NCBI RefSeq assembly: GCF_000003815.2
Contig: NC_049987.1
Location: 10,522,714-10,584,713 of the forward strand
Origin: Branchiostoma floridae
Taxonomy: Eukaryota > Chordata > Leptocardii > Amphioxiformes > Branchiostomatidae
Direction of reading: 5' to 3'
DNA: 62,000 bases
The position numbers and the translations under genes were made by a program. Within the stretch, counting starts at the first letter, position 1. Each line of letters begins with the position of its first letter. The notes below the pieces were generated by a model. That model was not told where the DNA came from. It searched no databases and saw nothing but the letters and a program-made list of their open reading frames with translations. This document shows positions 23,700 to 34,165 of the stretch, piece by piece.

Positions 23700-24390
23700 A
23701 AAATGAATCTTACAAAATTCCCCTGTTCAATAATGGACTCCAGTGCACCCTATGTGAATTTGCACGTTAGACCAGTCCAGAAATACTCCCACTGAAACCT
23801 TGGCCTTTTGAATAAGAAGCCAAATCCAAAATTGAATTTAGCAAAAAAGGTCCCAGTGCATGAAAAGGTATAATAGACCAGTCTAAAAACACTTCCACTA
23901 AAAATTGAATTTTGAATCATCACCCGTCCAAACTGAATTTGAAAAAATCCCCCTTCCGTGTGCAAAAATTGGACTCTTCCATGTAAAGTAGAGCAGTCCA
24001 AAAATACATCCGCTAAAATAGGACTTTGACATAATCACTGAAGTCCAAAAATTGGATTTAAAAAAAAGCCAATGGATTTAAAAAAAAGCCCCCCTCCATG
24101 CAAGAATGGACTCTTCCAGCACACCCATTTAAAATTGCAAATTAGACCAGTCCAAAAATAACCCTACTGAAAGACTTTGACAAACTAGAAGTCACCAAAG
24201 TCCAAAATATGAATTTAAAAAAATACCCCCTCCGTGCGAGAATAGACTCTTCCAGCACACCTTCTGTAAAACTGCAAAATAGACCTGTCCAAAAATACAC
24301 CCACTGAAAGACTTCACCAGTCCGAGGATGAATTTAAAAAAAAAAATGAACCCCTCCGTGTTAGAATGGACTCTTCCAGATAACACTGGG
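23700..24390. repeat. ~125-140-bp degenerate tandem repeat, 5-6 copies
   Basis: The recurring blocks, in order, are CCCCTCCGTG-like, GAATGGACTCTTCCAGCACA, TTAGACCAGTCCAAAAATA, CCACTGAAAGACTT and ATGAATTTAAAAAAA. Matches begin near 23730, 23840, 23970, 24110, 24240 and 24365. Copies vary in length and sequence. Confidence 0.85.
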
Positions 24391-24507
24391 CTCGCTGATT
24401 GGCTGCCACCCCCCCCTCTTTAGGATATAGATTCAGGATAAGTGATTGGTTACCTATCTAATTAGATTAAATAGACATATATGCCAGTAGGTGCAATCTG
24501 CAGCTGG

Positions 24508-24550
24508 GGTCAACGACCTTAAGGTCATTGACCTTAAGGTCATTGACCCC
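24508..24550. repeat. 15-bp triplication of nuclear-receptor-like half sites
   Basis: GGTCAACGACCTTAA, GGTCATTGACCTTAA and GGTCATTGACCCC lie in tandem. They create AGGTCA-T-TGACCT at 24522-24534 and AGGTCA-T-TGACCC at 24537-24549, which are inverted repeats spaced by one base. This form is known to bind EcR/RXR- or FXR/RXR-type receptors. Function here is unproven because the site lies between two satellite-like arrays. Confidence 0.6.
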
Positions 24551-24589
24551 TCTGGCTATTGGAAATGACAAAAAAATCCCCAAATATAT

Positions 24590-25165
24590 CATTTTGACGT
24601 AGTCTATGACAAAAATTATACATGTGTAATTTGAATAAATATCTAGTGCACCATTTTACCAAAATTTAGGTCATTTGGTTTTAAGACCAGAGCACAAGAG
24701 CCAAAAGTGTACTTTTTGGTCATAAAATGGCCAAATAATCGCAAAATTAAGCATTTTGTTGTACTGTATGCCTCAACTGTTAATAAATCCGTGTGCGCAT
24801 ATGTCTAGGGCACTCCTATACTAAATTTCAGGTCATCCGGTTCTAAAACCAAGGTACAGGAGCCAAAAGTGTCCTTTTTTGGTCAAAAAATGACCAAAAA
24901 ATCGCAAAAATAAGCATTTCGTTATACTGTACACCAAAAGTGGTATTGAATTTATATGGGGGAATTATTAAGGCACATCTGTGCCAAATTTCAGCTCATT
25001 CTGTTATAATACCAGGGTACAGGGGGCCCAAATATACAGTTTTGGTCTTAAGATGACCAAAAAACCTTAATAAAATCATTTTAAAGGCAGATTTGAAAAA
25101 AATGAAAAAAAAATTCTAGGGGTATTGGCCCACTCTACCCTTGTGCCAAATGTCAAGTCATTCGG
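24590..25165. repeat. ~180-190-bp tandem repeat, three copies
   Basis: Three successive copies share CCAAATTTCAGGTCATyCGGTT-like, ACCAAGGTACAGGAGCCAAAA-like and TTTTGGTCAAAAAATGACCA-like blocks, followed by AATCGCAAAATTAAGCATTT in the first two. Approximate starts are 24590, 24770 and 24955. Short open frames in it have no coding character. Confidence 0.85.
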
Positions 25166-25233
25166 TTCAGGAACAACGGGGATACCGTGTTCCGAAGATT
25201 TGACAGGAGAAAGATGAAACATTACGAATACAA

Positions 25234-25269
25234 TATATTTCACCATACCTATGGTATGGCTGAAATATA
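25234..25269. repeat. Short near-perfect hairpin
   Basis: TATATTTCACCATACC and GGTATGGCTGAAATATA are inverted copies (one base bulged) around a 3-base loop. The stem is too short for a typical animal pre-miRNA. Confidence 0.75.
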
Positions 25270-25467
25270 AAAATGGGATATGAAAAAGACCGCAAAGGGT
25301 TGTCTACGTAGCAACATAAATCAGAACTAAATGACTCATGTTGCACCAATTTCAGTTAAAATGTTGTTCTTATATGATGAATATGTTCTACTGTCACTCA
25401 TTCTTTAACAGACTATTACAAATCAACTGTGCAAAACAATTAGGTATATGTAAACTGTATATAATTT

Positions 25468-25489
25468 GATGATGATGATGATGATGATT
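25468..25489. repeat. (GAT)n microsatellite
   Basis: About seven GAT repeats. Confidence 0.95.
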
Positions 25490-27436
25490 ATCAAATTTCT
25501 ACTGCCATTGCTGCATCCAACTACACTGCTAGAATCCACCGGTATTATCTCGATAGATACACTAAACTGCCTGCGGATTGCAATGACGTTACCTTTTAAA
25601 GAAATAAAGACACACAACTGCAAAACAAAGTCCTTACTCGCACTGAACGCCCCTTTTCATAATGGCTCATCATGTAATGATTTGCACTGAGGAGGTAAAA
25701 TAAGCACAGTAAGGTCTTTTCATGTTGCTTTTACGCTGATGAGCACCCCTGGCTATTCCTATGGTTGATGAGGCTAAATGGGATTCACAATCACAGTCAT
25801 TGTAGATCGGCCACTTCTTATCAACATGCGTGTAGCAGTAATCATGATCAATTTGGACGTCTCTAAATTGCTTGTATCCTTCCAGAGCGAAAATATAAAG
25901 CTTTAACTAGCTCGTGGTGAATATGCAAGTTTGAATCTGTAACGTTCTTATGGTAATTTCATGCTGTGATCGATGACTTCACAAACATATTTTCCCTCAG
26001 AACAAAATACCGCTTTTACAATGTGTATACTGTCTTCTTCTCAAGTAAACTTTTCGGAAAAATGATAAAAAAACACCATAACAATAATCTAACCTTGCGG
26101 GGAGGCATAGATTATGAATATGTTCTACATTTTATTCTTGACAACATTCCTGTAGTGTGCATGGTATCATGCCTTGCGTTGTTTATAATAAAATTAATGC
26201 ACTGTAATATTTCATAATGGGAGCTTAGCTCACAGATGTCACATTGGATAATAAATCTAACTTGGTTAGCAGTACGCGAAGCACAAACTAATGAAAACAT
26301 CCCTTCTTTGAAGGAGATTATATGTGATTCATTTAGGTCTCCGCACGGGAGGAATTGATTAAAGCCCCGGGAATCCCATAGATGCTGAGTTGCAATCAGT
26401 TTGTCAAAAGAAGGTCAATGACCGCATCTCTGTAGAACTGCTGAGGCGATCATTCATGCAGAACGCAACATCAGTGGTTCTTGTGATCTGGTCCTTGTTT
26501 GACCTCACGTTGTCTCGGTTTATTGGTTGCAGAGTGGAGGCATCCAGGCCGACCTCTATGACATTCGGGTTCGTTCGCTGGTAGAATGTTTATGATTTTG
26601 TTGAGTACATCATGTAACGTTACACACTAGGGTATCAACATTAAATCTGACCAAAAATCGAAAATGCAGCTTCCACTCTTTACTTAGTGTATCAACCCAA
26701 GAGGTAGAAAGAGGTAGCTTACGGCGTAATCGTTACAACTAAACCAACCAACCAAACAAACAAACAATCAATCAAACAAATCGGCTTTGTTGTGAAAGTT
26801 GCTGTTCAATACATCAGTCTTTCTAAAGGGTAACATGCACATCCATAATCACTTTTACTTTTTCCGTGAGTAATGTAAGACCACCGAAAGCAACTGGTGA
26901 TGAGACTCTAGAAAGTAAATCATGAGAGTCGTAAATTACCATTCATCGTCCCTTAAGTAGGTAAACATTATTTGACGGGTTTTTAAACAATTTTACCATA
27001 AGTAGGTAATTTGAAACAAATGGCTTCCCGCTTCAAAAGTAGGGTAATCTTCTCTACTTGAGAAGCTTTTTGTGGACTGATTTTGCAATTCCATTACATC
27101 CGGCACGAGTAGGTTAAGTGATATTTGCAAAGGTTTATTATTTAATCTTACCCAATGTTTTTTCAAGCCAATTTGTTAAACTTACGGCGACAGTATGGGG
27201 TCTGCGTCCTTAAAACTCGATTAGTATCAATGTCTGGAACAAGGCCTAAGGTGTGACCTAAATCCAAAAACGGCAGATGTTTTGGTAGAACCTTTGACCT
27301 TCTATCATTACTATAGGATGCCAGCTCGTAACGAAGTGCACATGAAATCTGTATATAGCAATGGGACATCCATTATCTGTGCACGTTGACACTGCCTAAC
27401 ATCAGTCTTTACGTGTCCTACTTTTTACTCACATTA
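25490..27436. other. Intergenic stretch with a tetranucleotide repeat
   Basis: A run of CCAA/CAAA/CAAT tetranucleotides lies at about 26741-26780. No gene was recognised. Confidence 0.45.
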
Positions 27437-27670
27437 CACCAGGATGGCGACCTTGCTGCGACTGCGCTGCGACCTAGCGATTTGACAAAGCACTCAACGA
27501 GTTTCATAGTAGTTATTTTACATTTATCATGATATTTCAGTCGTGTTTTTACATTTTGCATGATATCGCAGTCGTTGTTTTACATTTAGCTTGATATTTT
27601 AATTATCATGCCATGCTACACATATCCAGTTTACGTCTCAGCGAAGTCGCAACGCAGTCGCCATCCAGTG
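27437..27670. mobile_element. Miniature inverted-repeat element (234 bp)
   Basis: The left end CACCAGGATGGCGACC and the right end, read inversely, CACTGGATGGCGACTGCG match. Both are followed by GCGTTGCGAC or GCGCTGCGAC, giving inverted repeats of about 35-40 bases. The interior contains about three copies of a 40-45-base unit (TTTACATTT-GCATGATAT-CAGTCG). There is no open frame of note and the target duplication is unclear. Confidence 0.8.
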
Positions 27671-30600
27671 CAATGGAGTCCTTTGGCAGACACAATCAAC
27701 TAAAAATTTAACTTTAGAAACATTGGTGAAATATTAGTCTGTAAACCACACATGGCTAAAAGGTCACCAAGAAAATCGTTTGCATTGATCAAGGATCAGT
27801 AAAGGTGTTAAGGGACTTGTTTCTTAGACAAGACGGATGATGATTCGGATATTAATATAGGGCAACTCACTTACGATAACCTTCAGAACGTGCCCTTGGT
27901 AGGTATCAGACGCGGTATCAGAACCCCCTTAGGAGCCTTAGATCAGGAAAGATTATCTACAAGACTCTTAAGAAACTGTTATCTTATTGTTTCTGACGTA
28001 GAATGTAATCCACCGAAGATTTGGGTTACTTCTGAGAATACGTGTGGGATAGAATTGGCGAGGCCCTGGTAAACCTGACTTTACATATGACCAGAGACAA
28101 TTAGCATTTAGTTCTTCTTTCACTGGACCGGTCGACCGTGATCGCTGATGTACAAAAACCAAAATTGGATGTGTGTGACCCTGGATTTCGTCGTTGGTAT
28201 ATGTTGCAAGATATGAAATTCATAAAAACGCAAAAAGTTCAATAATCGTTCATCTATGAAATTCGTTGAGCGATCGGACAAATCATTGATCGCTCAACAG
28301 TCACGGCGTGGTTACTAAAAACAGTGTCATACGAGAGGTGTTCAATCATTTATTGTAAACGCTACATTTGAAGAAAAGGTGAACTTCGTGGGCTCTTTGA
28401 TTATGTCTAAGTAACGAAAAATGCAGCTCATAGGTCTAATTGATTATGTTAAACCCAATTATGTGTGTTTCTATGTTTCCCGTGTAGCCTTACCCGTTCA
28501 ATGTCTGGTCCTTGTAGACTGTTATAATGGGGGTTACGAACATGATATACATCACAACTGTGTATCGTATGAGGTAAAATGCACAAGGTGAGGTGGAGCC
28601 AAAGGTTAGCTTTTGACAAAAAGGAAGGCATCAAACACACGCTCGTGTTAAACAAGAGGTCAGAGCAGTAGATCACGAAGAGTCAAATTGCCCCCTCCAT
28701 TTCACCACAGTCCTATCCACGAGAGAGCACGATTTGCCCCGTTGATAATCAACCTGATCGCAGTTTTAAGCTAGAGTGCAACGTTGGGGGGATACCTACA
28801 TGACTAAATGGAACTTGTAGCACGCACAGGCACGGATGATTCGACAATGTCAAAAAAGTGTCAATAAACCAAAAAAGAAGAATCATCGTTCAGCTTGGCT
28901 CCTAAAATAGTGCGTATGTGAAATTATTGATTTCAATGTTGTAAGTAGACGGGCGTCAAGCGTCTTCAGAAATTTTTATTATTGTCATATTAGACTATGC
29001 ATGTTAGCTGCGACAGTGTTACATGTTAAAATTAAATCCTAATTATAGACATCCCTTGCCGTATGCCTTTAGGTCACTATTCAAATATATCAGAGCCTAC
29101 AACCAAGATACAAAAAGCAAACATTTACAATATCAAGATATTCCCAGTAGGTGCTTTGTGTGTATATCGTAAATTCGGTCACACTGATGACTTGACGTCG
29201 TTGCCAGGGTAATTCACAGATTGATCGTCCCACATATGGTTCCTTCTCTTCAGATATCATCAGCCAGTCTTATCTACCAGTCTCACCGACACCCGACTGC
29301 CCATTGGGCTGTGAAAACTGGTACTAATCGTTATTGATGACCCAATCCACCCTCTGTAAGGGCCGGGTATAGTTAAACAAATGCAAGTTAAATTTCCGCG
29401 TTAATCCCCTTCTATGGATATGGTTTGTTGATCCGTCTCCATATCTGGCACCATATGACATTGACCGCTGTTAGACGGCGTTAATCCGGCAGAGTCCCCC
29501 GAGCCGTTACCCGACATGATGTGATATCGATTCTCCATCAGCGCGGCTGAAGTTCCAAGGTCTTCACTAAACGAACTTTTCCGCGACCTCTTCTGCTGTT
29601 AGAAACTTAATTCGGGGAGACCGTTTACTGTAAGAATGGACTGAACCATTCAGGCTGATTTTGAGGAAACATTAGAACGTCAATGATGTAGTTGCTAATG
29701 ACTGTAAACCGCTGATATGGTAATGCTCTGAGTCCGTCTATTCTAATACAACGCAAGAGCTCGAAGAGCTCACACCTCAGTGAAGAATTTCGAGTTTTCG
29801 AGTATTCATTGTGTCATTCTTAACGTTGTTCATTTATCATGCATATAAGTTTTGATTTATATTACATATATACATTAACCCCTTCCCGTCATTATATGGT
29901 GAACGCGACTCGCATATAGAAAACATATTATCATAAAGGGACAGACTAAGAATAAAAACCCCCGTGAATTAGTTGTCGAAAACTACAAACCCTTGATTCA
30001 AAGCCATGACCTCTTTGTCGTCTGAAAGATCTACATGAGACAATGTATTATTGTTGGCTATCAAGCTTTCTTCTTCCGTCCACTGTTCGTACATCTAACG
30101 CCATTTCTACTGGTTCCAGTTTCACTTTCCATAAATGCATGTTCTTGAGTTTCTGAATGATATCCAGGGCGAGGCACAGAAAAGGCACTCAGGGTCAAAT
30201 AGTTTATATCTTTGAACAGAATTCTGCGACTTCCAAACATTGTAGCCTATAACAGTGGTGCATTTCTCTGGGGTCTTTCTATATATACTGCAGTAAAGGA
30301 CAAACAACAAAATGACCTTGTGCACAAGGAAATCTTCTGTTTGGATCGAACAGTGTAACAAATCGATTCCTTACATCGGAGTTTTATCACGGGATCATCT
30401 TTGCTAGTACGATATAAATGTCCATGTTGTACAATCTTTCCACAGTTTGGGGCATCAATATTACCACCAGAGCCTTCATTCAAATCTGTTATTGCATACT
30501 GGCACTTTCTTAAACGAGACAACGTGAACAGCGGAAGGCACTTATACACCACGATGCGCATATAAATCAGAGCAGAAAGGCTTCAATTAAAGGCGATCGA

Positions 30601-31544
30601 TTCTCCGACCACATGGGCAACACTTCATCATTCCGGAACTCGCTCTCTACTCTGTGGCCTCTCGGGTTTGGCAGTCTTCAATCAGGCAGCAATTAGTCTG
30701 ATCACAGAAATTATACAGACTCTCCACGGACCCAATAATGCAGAAATCATGGCATGATGCATGAAAGTTGTCGGCATTAAGCGGAAATGGGTCATCAACT
30801 GGCTAATGTTGTATTTAGTCATTCTTGCTTTTCAAACGGTGTGCACTTTATGTAAGCACGTATGCAAGTCTGTGTTGTACTGATACTTTGGACTGCCTTG
30901 TTACGTGCAACCTGTGTCAGGAATAATGAAAAGGACGCGTTCATCGAATATGAATTCCCCCTTATCCTGTTAAAAAGGCTCGTGTTTAAGTTGACTAATA
31001 CATAGCGAAGAGCCGGTAACATTCTTCCTACTCAGAAAGGTCACAAGTCCAGCCTGCTTTGTCTCAACGTGCGCCTACAGTACTTACAAGCACGTTTTAC
31101 GTGTGATGTATTTTACACCCTGTTATGCTGTCGACGCCAAGGAAAGAGGCTCCCGCACCTAAGACGTCTCTATCAGCCGAAGCTTGCAGACTTAGTGACG
31201 CTAGACAAATCAAGATGGGGCCGCCCAGATAACTTGTCAGTCTTGCTAGTCTTGCTCAGCCGTACTGTTTGCTTCTTTTTACATACATTATTTTAATCAT
31301 TCGTGCGAATTGCAGGAAGTAATAGCGTCCTCGGCTCCTGTTCCAGTCAGTTGGTAACTGGGAGACTGACTATGTTAAATACCTGGTATGGTACTCATAT
31401 CTTGCTTGAAGTTGCACCCGTCTTTCAGAAGGGACGTAAAATGGGTGTCCAGCGTCTGAGCAATTGCCAGGAACAAATTTATCTGAAAGAGCTAGCAACC
31501 CCTCCCTGTAAAAATGCTATTGAACAGCAAGGGGAATTGCTACC
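27671..31544. other. Intergenic stretch, no gene recognised
   Basis: Contains a perfect 10-base hairpin (28266-28297). The GC-richer segment at about 29200-29620 carries two TTAATCC sites that fit Otx/Pitx-type homeodomain binding. No credible exon was found. Confidence 0.4.
28266..28297. repeat. Perfect 10-base inverted repeat
   Basis: TTGAGCGATC and GATCGCTCAA around a 12-base loop. Confidence 0.8.
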
Positions 31545-31781
31545 ATATAGGTGCTGCACTTGGGACACCGGTGCGGCACTGTGGGGTTCATTGCGCAACT
31601 GTTGTGTTATTTTCGCCGATTTGGTATAATTAAGATGTTGCGTAATGCGTAAAAGTATGACTTCGAAGACAACAAAATACACAAAACGTAAGAATTTTTT
31701 TTCTTTATCTCTAGAATTCGTTGAGTAATCTTTTGAACCCCTCAGTGCCGCACCCATGCCTTAAGTGCAGTGAGATACCAC
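31545..31781. mobile_element. Miniature inverted-repeat element, copy 2
   Basis: Same family and orientation as 20456-20691, sharing TGCACTTGGG, CACCGGTGCGGCACTG, GTAAAAGTATGACTT and the right end CAGTGAGATACCACC. The outermost left bases have diverged, so the left limit is approximate. The open frames across it are non-genic. Confidence 0.85.
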
Positions 31782-32687
31782 CGCCACTGGGTCGCAACAA
31801 CAAGGGTCCGGGTGGACGATGCGGGGTGCCCATGTATAAACATGACGACAGCTCTGTTCCGAATGACCCGCGCTGATAAACGATTTACCTATGGCAAATG
31901 GGATTTCTAGGGTTCGGGGAGTAATAACAGAATGAAAAGGATGTAATCAACAGGGAGTAAATTGGGCCGCTAAACAAACAAGTACTGCACGGTATTCATG
32001 GCAATGCTAAGTATAAAACACAGCATCTGTTGATCGTTATGGAAAAGGTATTATGTAAACTGCTAACAATTCGTTCTGTTAAAATCTAATAGCATTTCAA
32101 CAGAAACTTAAAAAACAACAAATGTCCGGGGAAGAAGTTTTATCACAATTTACAGCAACAACCTTGTACCGATGTATATTGCAGAAATGATCTACGTACA
32201 TGTACCCAGGCTCAATAATTTTTCAGTCTCCGGTACTGACCTTTCAGACAAAGGTCAATGTAGGCATGTTTCTAGTGCTTACTTGCAGGACAGCATAATC
32301 ATATACTTAACGTTTTCCTGTCTATATAGAGCTGGTCTACTTTTCCCGAGATTTCTTTCTTCTTATGTTGTGACATTAGCTAACGACTAAATCATCCTAC
32401 CTCGTAAATATGCGTTGTCGTTTCATTAGAGCAAAGGGCCATTCCGGAGAATTTACGGCCCTGTGTTAGCTCATTCCTCATGTAAACTCAGACCACGAAA
32501 CCATCAGTATGTCTTGTTACAACAGCTTTTGCCACCTTTCAGAAAGCATTTGTCTTGTCGTGAACTGGTAATAGTAGGTGATAATTTGAACATTTGTCAC
32601 GTATGGTGTGCTAATGGCATTTGGTACGACGTCATTAGTTTTGCCCTCCTCCACTGACACGGCGGCCATATGTATCCAATATGGAGT

Positions 32688-32700
32688 TGACCCTTGACCT
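32688..32700 (-). promoter_or_regulatory. Perfect DR1 nuclear-receptor-like site
   Basis: On the - strand AGGTCA-A-GGGTCA is a direct repeat spaced by one base, the form bound by HNF4 and RXR-type receptors. No gene is close, so function is only a possibility. Confidence 0.35.
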
Positions 32701-33510
32701 CTCGAGAAATAGCGTGAGAATAAAACGTGAGAACGAAACAGATTTTAGATTCTACAAATGTAGTATAGTGACTGAATATGCTGCAAATTTACTGTCTGTG
32801 ATATTTCTCTAAGTTTAATACAATGTACATTTTGTTAGCTGACTCACAAAAGCGGCTCTAAGATATCAAGTCTTGTTGCTGTCAGTGTGTAAGCTTTTAA
32901 GCAATGCAAAATTTGAATGCTTCGAATTCGTTTTCTTCTGCATCATTCTTAACCTTAGGTCATTTTGTCACAAACTTAGGTTAAGGAAGACGAGGTATTT
33001 TGTTGACATCACACAGAATTTATTAAACCTCAAAAGTAACTCATATGATTTCATGTAGTTGATAGTTTTGACAATGCCATAACAACAATAATTAGATCTA
33101 GATTAATGTTGTTTATTACTCTTCTACTGCCTTCTCGTATCGCCGCTACTTTACTGAACAACGGTCATCTATTGTGACAAAATGTCACTTATACACAGCA
33201 TGGGGCCATTTACAAGCTATTTATATCCATGCCAATTGAGGCAGAATTGTAAAACATAGATAAAGTTTGCCAGCGCTTGAATTGAGGCAGGAATACGGAG
33301 TGAGATGTTAATACCTAATGTGTGATATACGATTTTAACCCCTGCTACTAAGGCCAGCGACTGCATGAATGATGACAACTAAGCTGTAGCTTATTACAGC
33401 ACAATTGCTCCCTGTCGTTTATGGGCTACTCATCAACACAATAGCTCGATATCCAAGGTGCCGTTACGGAAATTACTAAGCGATAAATAGCACGAAGCCA
33501 ATAGGATCAA

Positions 33511-33625
33511 GCCTGTTTTCACCGCAGGGAATTGCTGAAGGTATTTTCGTAACAAATGCTCTCGCGGAAAGGGCGTTTGTTTATTACTGCAGAAGATTAT
33601 CCAATTTGTTTCCAGGCGGTTGACA
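33511..33625 (+). repeat. Dispersed TTTATTAAT element, copy B
   Basis: TTTATTACTGCAGAAGATTA begins at 33580 and continues TCCAATTTGTTTCC. The homology with copy C extends about 55 bases upstream (CAGGGAATT, then TTTTCGTAA and CTCTCGCGG-like blocks). Confidence 0.7.
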
Positions 33626-34054
33626 TACGATCGACTGGAAAGTCGATTGCTCAGCTCTCAATTGAGAAACTGACAAAACATTTATCTTGTGTGCAATTTG
33701 GGTCACTCCTGAACTTTTCTTGCAGTTGTGTGGTCGGAAGCTATTTATATTATTATTACTCCTATATTACTATTGTACCAATTTATGTTGTTGGTCACTT
33801 TATAGTTCCCTATGGAGCTCTTATCTCTATTCTTGTAGCATAAGATGTAGTTTCTAAAACAATTATGTCCAGGATAAAAGATATACGTGTAGAAACTTGT
33901 TCCGTTGTAGTATCAAAGATATCCGCTAGGAAGCCCAAACACGACCTTGCATTTGTCTCCCATGACTCATATAGTAGGTACATACTAAATATCATCACGG
34001 TCCATTAGCCATTTTCAGGTTACACTGCCCTCAATTACTCGGAAACACAAACAG

Positions 34055-34165
34055 ATACAGACACACAGAAAGACACACACACACACACAAAGTGTGACAC
34101 ACACACACAAACAGACACACACACATACAGTCACATGAATGCAGAGGGAGAGAGAGAGTGAGAGA
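34055..34165. repeat. Compound (AC)n / (GA)n microsatellite
   Basis: Interrupted CA repeats occupy about 34055-34130 and a GA run lies at 34146-34165. Confidence 0.95.

Larger units (their letters stand above)
31782..34054. other. Intergenic stretch, no gene recognised
   Basis: Contains a nuclear-receptor-like direct repeat (32688-32700) and copy B of the dispersed element. Otherwise only short open frames are seen. Confidence 0.4.

Noticed and set aside
25234-25269. microRNA precursor
   Set aside because: The stem is only about 16 pairs with a 3-base loop, shorter than animal pre-miRNAs.
31479-31757. 92-codon - strand frame
   Set aside because: It lies largely within the miniature inverted-repeat element at 31545-31781.
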